This document shows, piece by piece, positions 23,935 to 34,069 of a stretch of DNA of 64,000 nt. The notes beneath the pieces are model-generated. The model worked only from the letters and a program-made list of their open reading frames with translations, was not told where the DNA came from and did no database searches. Numbering within the stretch: position 1 is the first letter of the stretch; each line of letters opens with the position of its first letter. The stretch covers positions 29,490,708 to 29,554,707 of the forward strand of contig OY482848.1 of assembly GCA_960531495.1 (NCBI GenBank), written 5' to 3'. The translations under genes were made by a program, and so were the position numbers. The stretch is from Zeus faber. Its lineage: Eukaryota; Chordata; Actinopteri; Zeiformes; Zeidae.

Positions 23935-24210
23935 TAGGCCCCTTTAGGGTCCTTGAATGTGTGAAAATGACCTCGGCAAAGTAAATACAGTTTCTGACTG
24001 ACCACTTTCTTCCATGGTACAAAAAGAAGAACCATGCCTTTCATAGCAAAATCATCTTCATGCCTGACAATGCACCATCTCATGCTGCAAAGAATACCTC
24101 TGTCATTGGCTGCTATGGGCATAAAAGGGAAGAAACTCATGGTGTGGCCCCCATCCTCCCCTGACCTCAACCCTATTGAGAACCTTTGGAGCATCCTCAA
24201 GCAAAAGATC

Positions 24211-25175
24211 CACATTTACATTTAATCATTTAGCAGATGCTTTTATCCAAAGCGACTTACAAGGGAGGATAACATTCAAGCTACATTGCGACAGAGACAT
24301 TAGTGTAACAATAAATACTGCTTGGTAGTGCTAAGTAATTGTAAGTTAGGACAGGAGGTACTCTCTGAAGAGCTGGGTCTTCAAGTGCTTCTTAAAGACA
24401 GAGAGGGAGGTCCCTGCTCTGGTCATTTTTGGCAGCTCGTTCCACCAACGTGGAACTACAAATGAGAATAACCTGGATTGCCGTGGTTGTACGGCCGGCA
24501 GAGCCAGGCGACGCTCATTTGATGAGCGCAGCATCCGGGGGGGTAACATGTGCTTTTACAATAGCATTTAAGTAGGTGGGAGCATTCCCAACAATCACTC
24601 CGTAGGCCAGCATAAGAGACTTGAACTTGATGCGAGCGGCTACAGGTAACCAGTGGAGCTCGATGAGCAGCGGAGTGACGTGTGCCCTCTTTGGCTGGTT
24701 GAGGACCAGTCGCACCGCCGCATTCTGTATCATCTGCAGTGGCTTCACCGCACAGGCCGGCAAGCCTGTTAAGAGAGCGTTGCAGTAGTCGAGACAGGAC
24801 ATCACCAAGTTTTGTACCAGCAGTTGAGTGGCATATTGGGTCAGGTACGGCCTGACTTTTCGGATGTTGAATAGTGCGAAGCGGCAGGACCGGGAGACGG
24901 CGGCAACATAGTCCGAGAATGTCAGTTGGTAATCAATAATGACACCTAGATTCCTTGAAGCCTTGGGAGGAACAAGAGATAGAGAGTCGATTTTAATATC
25001 AATGTTGTTATAAATACCTTGTTTGGCCGGGAAGACCAGCAGTTCTGTCTTCGCCAGGTTTAGTTGAAGATGATAATCCTTCATCCATGTGGATATGTCA
25101 GCGAGACAATCCGAGATCCGCGTCGAGACAGTGGGGTCATCGGCGGGAAGGACAGATAGTTGGCCAGGGCTTCCT
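24211..25175 (-). mobile_element. L2-like LINE, 5'-truncated copy
   Basis: The minus strand encodes the C-terminal half of ORF2: CADDPTVS-like RT tail region (about 25,165), LAKTELLVF, LGVIID..LTF, L..CLDYCNALLTGLP, LQ.IQNAAVRLV, HWLPVAARI, SRLFSFVVPRWWNELP, then stop. Only one frame change near 24,540 is evident, so it is relatively young. The 3' tail (24,231-24,262) reads TTGTAAGTCGCTTTGGATAAAAG on the minus strand, the same tail as the SINEs. It interrupts the 3' part of the Tc1 transposon. Confidence 0.85.
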
Positions 25176-25381
25176 GGCCTAATTTAGGCTTCCGGCCTTT
25201 CCGCATTGTTTCAATATGTTTAATAATTCACTGAGGATTGGTGAGTGACAGACAACTATGTTTAAGAGTTGTGACAATAACTTTGACCAAATTGTAAAAT
25301 GGGAGAACAAATTATAATTAAATACATATAATCCCGAGGCGGAGTTCAAAGAAAACCCGTTCTCACATGTTGCCACTTGCT

Positions 25382-25401
25382 CCCCCCCCCCCCCCCCCCC
25401 C
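25382..25401. repeat. Poly(C) tract
   Basis: About 20 consecutive C, at the boundary between AT-rich DNA and the L1-like LINE. Confidence 0.9.
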
Positions 25402-25419
25402 ACTTCTGGCCACACATAT

Positions 25420-27335
25420 CCCCATTATTCATCAGAATGGTTACAGAGATTAAGTCAATCTCCACCATGCCTCCACACATGAATACTGCTCTCATTTCGG
25501 TTTTGCTCACACCCAAAAAGGACCCAACCCTCACCTTCAGTTATAGACCCATAAGCCAAATGAATTGTGATTTAAAGATTATTAGTAAAACACCAACATC
25601 AATGGAAAAAGTAATTCCATTCATAATTCACCTAGACCAAACAGGCTTTGTCAAGGGCAGACACTCATCCAGCAATATGCACCGTTTATTCGGTCTGATC
25701 AGCAAATCTCAAAGGAACAATCTAAATACTGGTATTGTCTCTTAAGATGGCGAAAAAGTATTTGACAGAGTTAATTGACCATATCTCCTTTCAACCCTCA
25801 TTGAATTTGGCTTTGGAAAGTCACTCATTCAATGGATCAGAATCCTGTACAACTTTCCATCTTCTTCTGTCATCACCAATGGTTACACTTCAAAGCCTTT
25901 CACTCTACAACGCGGCACAAGACAAGGAAGTCCGCTCTCCCCTTTACTATTTGCCATCTTTATTGAAACCCTCGTGGCAGACATCGGTCAAAACAGTAAT
26001 ATCGCTGGCATACAAACAGGAAACTCTCTTTACAAAATCAGTTTGTATGCAGATCATATTTTGTTGTACTTACGGAACCCAAAAGCATCCCTACCGAAGG
26101 ATTCAATGTTATACCTTAATTCTCAGCTATCTCAGACTATTCAATAAATTGCACTAAAACCCCGGTCTTACCACTCAGTGGGGAGTACTGGAATGCTGTA
26201 ACCCAGAAACTTCCCTTAACTATCATAACGGGCAACATCTCCACCGATCTGTCAGATTTGTTTACCCTTAACTTTACTACATTGCTCAAATCCATTTAAG
26301 AAGACCTCATTCGATGGAACAACCTACCCATCTCACTAATTGGTAGGATAGCAGCACTGAAAATGAATACTAGCAAAATTAACTACGTATTTTCAATGAC
26401 CCCAGTCCAACCAACAGTATATTGATTTAATACTCTAGACTAAATAATCAATAAATTATATTGGAAATACAGGGAACTGAGACTTGAACTAGCAACACTA
26501 CAGAAAAACCAAGACTGTGGAGGCCTATAAGCCCCAGACTTCAGATACTATCTAGGGAACCATCTTCAATTTATAATTAAATGGTTACAACCAGAGAAAC
26601 AACTGGGCCATGGATGGCGAGACACTGAACAAACAGAATATCAGGATTTATCAATATCTGATCTCCAATTCCTTTCTGAATCAAGGAAACATAATTGCTA
26701 TAAAAACCCATTCATCACAACAACTCTGTCAGCCTGGTAGAGATTTCTCAAACTCAGTGGTCACACTCTATCTTCAAACAAATTCATCCCAATCTGGCAC
26801 AACCCAGATTTTCTGGTTAAAAACAGACCAATAATCTTCAGGTCTTGGACAAGACAAGGAATTACTCATCTGGAACACATTTTTGAAAAAAATTAGCTTT
26901 TATCTTTCCCATCCTTAACCCAAAGGTATAGTATCGGTTGCAGCAGCTTCCTTCAATTCCTTCAACTACAGCAGTCTTTAAAAGTTCAATTAAAATTGAC
27001 TAACAACGTCCTACAACCACCTCCGATTATTGAACATCTTTCTCATATCGGTAGTGAAAAGAAATCCCTTTTTCAGAATAACTTCTGTGAAAAACAGATG
27101 ACACTTTATCTTGACCAACCATGGAATGGTAAAGAGACTTTGCTGCAACTAATCCAATATAAGATTCTGCACAGAGCTCATATCACCCAATGCAAAATGT
27201 TCAAAATGGGTTTTGTGGATAAAGACGTTTGCCCTCACTGTTCCCTGAATACCAGAGATGACAACTTACTTGCCATCTGGCTCTGCCCACCTATCCTAAC
27301 ATTCTGGACTAACATCACCAAGAAGCTGGATCTTC
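25420..27335 (+). mobile_element. L1-like (Tx1/Swimmer-type) LINE, decayed ORF2
   Basis: Reverse transcriptase motifs run along the plus strand in changing frames: SVLLTPKKDPTL..SYRPIS, LDQTGFVKGRHSSSN, the region of the YADD motif near 26,045 (partly degraded), and at the end a zinc-knuckle-like CPHCS..TRDDNL....CPP (about 27,230-27,300). Motif order and wording fit the fish L1/Tx1 group. There are many stops and frameshifts, and no endonuclease domain is visible, so it is 5'-truncated. Confidence 0.75.
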
Positions 27336-27339
27336 AGGT

Positions 27340-27620
27340 GTTTCTTGAATGTTGTTAGTGTCTCTGCAGAATGTAACAAGCTGGGGAGCTCATTCCACCA
27401 TTGGGGCACGAGAAGTCTGGATTGAGAACTCATTCGGCAGTGGAGGCACCACCAGCCACTGCTCATTTGCAGACCTCAGAGAGTGGGTTGGGGCGTAGGG
27501 CCTGATACGTGATGCAATGTGTGTGGGTGCAGGTCCAATGACAGTGCCCAGTCAGCCAGCATCAAGGATTTGAACTTGCGTCGGCAGCTCACAGGCAGCC
27601 AGTGAAGACAGATGAAGAGA
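27340..27620 (-). repeat. L2-like LINE 3' fragment
   Basis: The plus strand reads the reverse of an L2-like terminal region (blocks CTTCAGGTGTTTCTTGAA, GAGCTCATTCCACCATTGGGG, AGTCTGGATTG.GAACT, AGGCAGCCAGTG). This parallels the arrangement in the L2 copy at 24,346-24,680. It is badly decayed. Confidence 0.5.
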
Positions 27621-27938
27621 GGTATTACATGCATGTTTCAGCTATTTTCATCTCATTTGTTTTTCATATTAATGCAGTGTGTTTGCTTATGAGAACACTT
27701 GTCAGAGCTATTACTTATTCCACTTCACTAAGATCTCACAATGCAGAGCCCAGGAGAATTCCACATCAGGTTTGAATTTGCTTTTGATAGATAGATGTAT
27801 TAGGGTTTGTAATGGTATAGCTGATTATCTTTGAAGATGCTTTAAATGCTGACAATACTTAAATATCTCATGGTTGACAACATTAAAACCAGATGTGTGG
27901 AGCCATCAGATCATCTTTCTTTTTTTGCCAGTGACAAA

Positions 27939-28800
27939 ATGACCAACTCCTCAGTTCAGAATGGTTCTACAAACGTCTAGTCTGTGAAGAACGGTTTGGT
28001 GATAAACGATTATGTTGCAGCAAGCATCAACCTCATTCTGAGCCACCCTATCAACTGCTATGTCCTGTAGCTAATATTGTCTGGAGCCGGCGGGACACTG
28101 GCTTCAGAGATCTTCTCTCTCAGCGTGACTGTGTCTGATATTCTCTTTTCTTTATCTCCGATAGAGTTTATAATATTGCATTACATTACATTGCATTTGG
28201 AATTTAGCAATATTCACCCAGCTGATGTATTTACTTGGCTTTGGTGTCTATGTTCTCCCTTGGGTTAATGTTTACCGCACGGCCTCTGTTTCAGTGTTGT
28301 ACCTGTGTGGAAGTCTACACCAGGGTGGTTCACCCTGTGTTTTTTTCCTCTGAGGTACAGGCTGAACCTATGTATCTGTGCCTGGCTGGTGGTGTTGGCG
28401 TCCTGCTTGTACTATTTATACGCAGGTGTGAGACAGGTTTTCCTCTACGACTTCTTCACCCAGCACTTGCTGTTCTTGTACACAATGCTGTTCTGCTGCC
28501 TCTAAGTTCTCAGAGACTTGACGAACCCTGGACCAGGCGCAGATGTGATGGAAAGGAAGAGGACTGACAAAAGGAAGAGAAAGGCCTTCAAGATTCTTTT
28601 AACAATCATGGTCGCCATGTTTGTCAACTTGTTTCTGTCTGTGCTTGTTATTCCAATGCAGAGTTGTGACATATTGGGACTTTATGGTTGCCTACAGTGT
28701 CCCCTTCACTCCAGCCTCTCTCAGTGCGTTTGTCCAGCCCCACCTCAACTACATGCACAGGAATGGCAAGCTCCCCTGCCGAAGGGTCTTCTGAAAGAAA
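27939..28800 (+). pseudogene. Rhodopsin-like GPCR pseudogene (intronless)
   Basis: Conceptual translation from ATG 27,939 gives a short Asn-rich N terminus (MTNSSVQNGS) and TM1 (NDYVAASINLIL..PINCYVL). TM2 follows in the same frame (GTLASEIFSLSVTVSDILFSL). After a frame change near 28,265 comes TM3 with an eroded E/DRY-type motif (CCTCVEVYTRVVHP). After another near 28,345 come TM4 (LCICAWLVVLASCLYYLY) and TM5, then a basic third loop (ERKRTDKRKRKAFK) and TM6. Stops in frame at 27,978-27,980 and 28,068-28,070, a stop near 28,503 and the frameshifts make it a pseudogene. The exact receptor subfamily is not recognised. Parts of the same locus appear inverted at 31,155-31,330 and 35,765-36,005. 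Confidence 0.7.
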
Positions 28801-28977
28801 GATATTTTGAAAATTGACCAATGTAAACATGTTAACAAAAAAAATATGCCAAACAAATTTCTATTTCCTAGTTCATAGTTTAAAAAAAAAAAAATTTTAA
28901 AAGGGTGCTTAAGTACGATAAAGATTGGCTTCCACCGACTGGCAATGGCAATAAACTGGTCACAGCAAATTGTAAAC
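28801..28977. other. Short intergenic stretch, nothing recognised
   Basis: AT-rich, with a poly(A) run at 28,881-28,895. Confidence 0.4.
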
Positions 28978-29200
28978 TATTATACTATTATATAAATTAT
29001 AGAACCCAGAACCGCGATTGTGGCACCGCCCCTTGCGGCTGTCTGCACGACCACCTCTTGTCAATTAACCACATTTTAGTATTTTTAGAGCTTATAGACC
29101 TAATTGTCCGTAATCACTGGGTTTCATGACTTTTCACTGCATATACATAAGCATGTATGTATATGTATGTGACAAATAATCTCTTGAACTTCAACTTGAA
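28978..29200 (+). repeat. Dispersed repeat R2, copy 1
   Basis: A close match to 53,948-54,165 in the same orientation: shared ATTATAGAACC, GATTGTGGC.CCGCCCCTTGCGG, ACCTCTTGTC.ATTA, CACATTTTAGTATTTTTAGA and the ending CACTGCATATA...GTGACAAATA.TCTCTTGAA. The ending resembles a LINE or SINE 3' end. A short inverted match of the end lies at about 60,918-60,985. Confidence 0.65.
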
Positions 29201-29269
29201 CTGTATAGACGAAAATGGTCTCCAAAGAGGGGGATTGGTGGTGATTCTGTGCAACAAAATACTGTACTC

Positions 29270-29450
29270 TTGTCATCCCACAGACTGTCCACAGGACAAA
29301 GTTATTGCAGCAGTTCTTGATGATGAAAGAATGTATAAAAAGTGGCATTGCAGGTTGAGAAGTTGAACTCCACTTGCAGACTATCTCTGTCCTAGATACA
29401 ATGACACAAATACTCTGTGTTGTATGCCCAGCATGCTGAAATATCAGCAG
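29270..29450 (+). repeat. Retroposon copy 3, fragment in opposite orientation
   Basis: The reverse complement matches the 788-1000 and 18,903-19,100 segments (GTCC.CAGGACA.AGTTATTGCAGCAGTTCTTG, AACTCCACTTGCAGAC, ACAAATACTCTGTGTTGTAT, CCCAGCATGCTGA). It is decayed and has no poly(A) tail or GC-rich part. Confidence 0.6.
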
Positions 29451-29817
29451 CCAGTTTAAGAGAGGCGTCTAAAACTCAGCCTCCTCTGGCAAGTGTTCAA
29501 AAGAGCATGCTGACCCTTTTGCCTGGCCCTCACCCTTTGAGCTCAATAGAACTCCTTTATTTTATATGAAGTTTTCTGACATTTTTTCTTAAAGTTTGGT
29601 TTTTGTCCGATTTTGCGCGATTTTTACTGAACAAACCTCCTTTAGTTACCGAACTGCAGAACTGCTTTTTCTTATTTTCTTTTTCTTATGTTAGTATCGC
29701 TTAACCTTGCAGTTGTTGTAATGTTACGTTATTTCCTTTTGTTGTTTTTCACTCGACCCACGAAAGACCCAGGCCTAGAAGATAGCATAGCCAGATTAAT
29801 TTTATTTTATTTATTTT
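29451..29817. other. Intergenic, nothing recognised
   Basis: AT-rich, low-complexity DNA with no feature supported. Confidence 0.4.
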
Positions 29818-30093
29818 TTATATATTTTTGACATTCAGCCACAACCTCAGAACACATTGCCAGACAACCCTATCATCATTGGAGAACCGAATCTGCGGCT
29901 CCCCGGCCAATCCAACCCCCTGAAGTGAAGCTGCCGCACTTCGTAGCAGGCCGTGGTCAGGACCCATTTGGTCGGTTAACCATCCCAGTTTGCCTGGGAG
30001 ACACCCAACAGCTGGACTCTCACACACGGCATAGCTGAAATCACCCGCAGGACAAACTGGCAGTGAGCGACCACTGCAGACAATGCTGTTCAC
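29818..30093 (-). other. Isolated 91-codon open frame, unknown
   Basis: A GC-richer island in AT-rich flanks encodes, on the minus strand, a peptide rich in Gly, Cys and Pro (CPAGDFSYAVCESPAVGCLP; VGLAGEPQIRF). I recognise no family. There is no clear splice pattern, signal peptide or repeat match in the window. It could be a fragment of a mobile element or of an old exon. The contrast in base composition with its neighbours is the only reason to record it. Confidence 0.2.
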
Positions 30094-31154
30094 AAACTTT
30101 GGGGAAGTCAGTTGAAACTTCCCACCTTTGACTCTGCAACAAATTCCAAGTTAATTTCAAGAGGTGTAAGGTAAAGCCTTCCAATCTGCTTCATGATACA
30201 AGTTGATCAAATTAAATGTATTTCCCTTTGAGAGAAGTTAACTGCCCTTTGTGTGCATTTCAGTTATTTTTCATATAAATATCATACATTTTACTATTTC
30301 ATTTATTCAATTATTTAGCATGATAAAATAAGTCCCATTTATCAGAAAGAAGTTTGTCTGCTTGTGTTCTTTAAAAAATGAAGACAGAGGTAAATGTATT
30401 GGGGGAAAAAACTCCAATCCTTATGGGGCTGATGAATTGTAATTAATTGGGTTTATTTCCTTTCCCTCCCAATGCGGAGGTGGTGTCGCGTTTTATGAAT
30501 GTCTTTCGATAGTCGGGAGTGAGTGTTGGTCCACTTCCGCCTGTTTATCAAAATATAAATTTATTTTACAACTCGAATAATTACACTCTGCAGCAAAACT
30601 TTATGGCCGTGTTTGCACTGGCATATCATTACCACAATATCTTTTGTGAATGGGACACTGAGACGGTGCAGATAGCAGATAGCAATTCACGGTGTTATTT
30701 GCGGCCGCAATCCATTATTCGTGAATTCGTCTCATCGTTTTTATTTATTTTGTTTTGAGAAAAGGGGACAATGGAAGCGAAGCAGAATGAGGATCGCTTC
30801 CTCTCCATTATGCATTTGCCGGTGCTGCCACGGAACGCATCGAAACCACAGTGCCTGACACACACAGGACCTAGGTGCTGCCGTGCTCAAATGAAACAAG
30901 AATGACATAATAAACAACGCTATGTGTAGTGCACCGATAGATAATATTGTTTCATCTTCAGAGGAGATCCTGGATCGTATCAAACTGGGGCCGGTCCAAA
31001 TCTGGGAGGTCCCGGATCATGTTCATGCATGATCCAGCACAAATTAAACCCTGCCTTTATTTTAAGTCCTGTTGTTCTTTGCCTCAGTCTAGATAGAATT
31101 GGCCATCTAACCACAACCAAAACATGCCAAGTAGTAGAAAAGTCTTAGCCTAGA
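30094..31154. other. Intergenic, nothing recognised
   Basis: No gene. There is some inverted-repeat-rich sequence near 30,940-31,030 (GGATCCTG...GGTCCCGGATCATG) that looks like MITE debris. Confidence 0.35.
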
Positions 31155-31330
31155 TTAATAACTATCGATCTATCTATGGAAAGCAAATTCAAACCTAATG
31201 TGGAATTCTTCTGTGCTCTGCATTGCAAGATCTGTACGAAGTGTACTAAGTAGTAGCTCCGAAAAATGTTTCTTATAGGCACACTGCATCAATATGAAAA
31301 ACACAACAATAAACAAATGAGATGGAAATA
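31155..31330 (-). repeat. Inverted partial copy of the DNA upstream of the GPCR pseudogene
   Basis: The reverse complement matches 27,645-27,800 (shared CTCATTTGTTT, TTTTTCATATT.ATGCAGTGTG, GCAATGCAGAGC.CAG.AGAATTCCACAT, AGGTTTGAATTTGCTTT). It covers only the 5' flank of the receptor locus. Confidence 0.6.
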
Positions 31331-31592
31331 TCTCTGCATTAGTCTATCTATTTAAGTCTATTTTACGAGCTTCAGTCAAACTTCTCACTCTCTCTCCCTC
31401 TCTGTCCCCCTCCTCCTCTCACTCTCTCGCGCCCCCCCCCTCTCTGTCTTGTTGTCCGGAACTCAGTCATTTTCGGTTTCCACATTGTACAACTCTGTAC
31501 ATTTTCACTCATTCTATGTGCCGTCCTTTCAGTACTTTTCCACTTGACTCTGTGTGCTGCCCTTCCAGTAGTTTTCTACTGGGGGGTGGGGG

Positions 31593-31630
31593 GTACTCTG
31601 GTCTGATACCAAGGTATCAGACCAGAGTAC
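31593..31630. repeat. Perfect hairpin: 18-bp inverted repeat with AA loop
   Basis: GTACTCTGGTCTGATACC, then AA, then the exact reverse complement. It lies just right of a G-rich run and a CT-rich microsatellite zone (31,380-31,450). Confidence 0.9.
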
Positions 31631-31915
31631 ACCAATATTGTACCTGTTGTAATAAAACTATGTAAGAACTGTACGAACTTTACTGACTTTTTGTTCTTTC
31701 CTCAGTCATATAGGCAGTACATAACAGGCTGTCACTGTGGTGGACCAAGGGGGTGGGGCCAAGCCGCCGCTGCAGACAGGCGGTGCAGTCTCCCACTCAG
31801 CTGATGCGGATATAATTGTGTGTGTGTCCCGGCAGTAGGATGGGCGTGCAGGCGAGTCACCCTGAGAGGCACGATCCAACATGGACAGCTGGTGATCCAG
31901 GAAGCAGGGATGCAT

Positions 31916-32102
31916 GGATAACCCAGAACTATTTATATATATATATATATATACAGTATATTGGCCTGCGAGCCCTGAGTTTCTATTTCGGCCAACAAGC
32001 CACCTTTATTTTGGGGGACTTGTTAATAAACACGTCAACTGGGGCTGTCTCGCCTGCCTCCTTTCCTCATTCCCTGGCACTGAGCCAGAACGTTGGTTTA
32101 CA
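31916..32102 (+). repeat. LTR (or LTR part) of Gmr1-like element, left copy
   Basis: A direct repeat of 33,870-34,062. Both begin GGATAACCCAGAACTATTTA with a TA run, then GGCCTGCGAGCCCTGAGT, TTGTTAATAAACAC (polyadenylation signal AATAAA) and end CCTGGCACTGAGCCAGAA...TTTACA. A primer-binding-site-like AGTGGCACCTGAGCACGG follows directly. The true LTR may start further left, near 31,730, if the right copy is 5'-truncated. Confidence 0.75.
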
Positions 32103-33869
32103 AGTGGCACCTGAGCACGGACATGGAGCAGTGCGAGGCAGAATCCTGGACGCCCTCCCCACTGGAACAGATGGTGGCCGCCGCGAGCGGGACCAGGGGG
32201 CACTCCGAGACAACCAGCAGGCGATACAGTACTTCGGCGATACTCTTTCGGGAGCGCACCAGAACTGACGAGGAACGACCGCTGGGCCCCCCCCGTCCCC
32301 CTGCTACAGAAGATGAGGGGGGAGGATGATCCCGAGGCGTTCCTCGCCCACTTTGAACTGATAGCCGAGGCGGCCGGATTGGCGGACCGCGAGCAGGCTT
32401 GGTGGCTTGTTCCACTCCTCACAGGCCCAGCTGGCAGCAGATGAGCTACGCTGCGGCCCTGTTAAGTGACCATCTCTCTCCCGGTTAGAGTGCGGACGTC
32501 ATGGTGCTGCAGCAGCGCTTTGCTGAGGTGTTTTCTCCTCTGCCCGGCTGTACACCCCTCATACTCCACCATGTGTAGACGACCCCGGGGGTGAAAGTGC
32601 GCTCTCGGCCGTATCACCTGCCCGAAAACAAATGGAAAATAGTACAGGTGGAATTAGAGGCCATGCTGGACATGGGGGTAATAGAGGAATCTATGAGCGA
32701 ATGGTCCAGCCCCATCGTGCTAGTGGGTAAGCCTGATGGGTCAGTGCGGTTCTGTGTAGATTACCGGAAGGTGAACGCGGTGTCAAAGTTTGATGCCTAC
32801 CCGATGCCCCGTGTCAGTGAGCTTCTCGACCGGTTAGGTACGGCTCGTTTTTTTACGACTGTCCCAGCAGTCCAAGGAAAAATCGGACTTCTCCACTCCG
32901 CAACGCCTTTACCAATTCCGAGTGCTTCCGTTCGGGTTGTTTGGTGCCCCTGCAACCTTTCAGAGAATCATGGACAGGGTCCTGTGCCTGCATGCAGGAT
33001 TTGGCCGCTGCATATTTAGGCAATGTCATTATTCATGTAATTCAATGTCATTCATTCATACGTGGGAGGGGCATATGCGGCATGCAGGCGCAGTGCTAGC
33101 GTTCCTGAGGCGTGTGGGGCTCACCGCCAACCCAAAGAAGTGCACGGTTGGGCAGAGGGAGGTATGGTATTTGGGGTACCACTTGGGGGGGGGGCCTGCT
33201 CCAACCACAGGTAGACCGCCGTAAGTCGCGAACACGCCCAGACCTTAGACTAAGAAGGAGGTAAAGCAGTTTTTGGGGCTGGCCGGATACTATAGGAGGT
33301 TTGTCCTGGAATTTGTGGCACTGTCCAGCCCCTTGACCGACCTGATTCAAAAAGGTGCTCGAGATCCGGTCCAGTGGTCAGAGCTGTGCCAACAGGCATT
33401 TGTTAAATTAAAGGCAGCTCTCTGTGGGGAGCCTGTACTGCATACCCCTAACTTTGCTCTTCCTTTCTGCCTGCAGACAGATGCGTTGGGCAGGGGGCTT
33501 GGAGATGTTCTGTCCAAGGAAGTGCCGTTCTGTTCCAGGAAGTCGAGGGTGTGGACCGGCCGGTGCTGTAACTCAGCCGCAAGCTGGTAGAGCGGGAGAC
33601 GAGGTACAGCGCCATAGAAAAGGAGTGTTTAGCTATGAAGTGGGCGGTCACCACATTCCGTTATTTCCTCTTGGGTAGGGCCTTCACCCTCTGTTCGGAC
33701 CACGCCCCATTTCAATGGCTCCACCGCATGAAAGACAACAACGCGTGGATCACCCGGTGGTATCTGGCCCAACAACCCTTCAACTTCCGGGTGATCCACT
33801 GGCCGGGTACCCAGATGGTCGTAGCGGACTTCCTCTCCCGCTCCAGGGGGTGGGGGGGGGAGAATCCAC
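32103..33869 (+). pseudogene. Gmr1-like Ty3 element: gag fused to RT-RNase H by internal deletion
   Basis: A primer-binding site and gag start (EDDPEAFLAHFELIAEAAGL, about 32,315-32,400) run after a deletion near 32,440 directly into the pre-RT linker (DHLSP...LQQRFAEVFSPLPG, about 32,470-32,560). RT (32,591-33,330) has the opening SRPYHLPE, MGVIEES.SEWSSPIVLV.KPDGS.RFCVDYRKVN and LPFG.FGAPATFQR. A connection (GLAGYYRRFV) leads to RNase H (33,340-33,840; QTDALGRGLG, AIEKECLAMKWA, DHAPFQWL) ending at VVADFLSRS. A G-rich polypurine tract (33,845-33,862) and the right LTR follow at once, with no room for integrase. There are several frameshifts and stops. Integrase lies upstream of RT in Gmr1-like elements, as seen in the opposed copy at 34,070-35,600. 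Confidence 0.8.
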
Positions 33870-34062
33870 GGATAACCCAGAACTATTTATATATATATAT
33901 ATATATAAATATATCGGCCTGCGAGCCCTGAGTATCTTTTTCGGCCAATGAGCCACCTTTGTTTTGAGAGACTTGTTAATAAACACACCAACTTGCGCTG
34001 TTTCGCCTCCGCCTGCCTCCTTTTCCTAATTTCCTGGCACTGAGCCAGAATGATCGTTTACA
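33870..34062 (+). repeat. LTR of Gmr1-like element, right copy
   Basis: The partner of 31,916-32,102, preceded by the polypurine tract AGGGGGTGGGGGGGGAGA. The two copies differ at roughly one position in ten, so the insertion is not recent. Confidence 0.75.
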
Positions 34063-34069
34063 GTCACTA

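Larger units (their letters stand above)
20145..24210 (+). mobile_element. Tc1-like DNA transposon, split by later insertions
   Basis: The left part (about 20,145-20,925) carries a Tc1-type 5' end and the N-terminal transposase: a DNA-binding region with stops and frame changes around 20,370-20,540, then an open stretch 20,547-20,855 (SARQIHRIKRA, VLFTDEC with a catalytic Asp, DGPDGWNF). The right part (about 23,935-24,210) carries the C-terminal catalytic portion: FLTDHFLPWYKKKN, then MPDNAPSHAA with the second Asp, then SSPDLNPIENLW with the Glu of the DDE triad, spanning two frames. The 3 kb between the parts is a LINE with a SINE, and an L2 LINE starts at 24,211, so the right inverted end was not found. 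The transposase is inactive. Confidence 0.8.
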
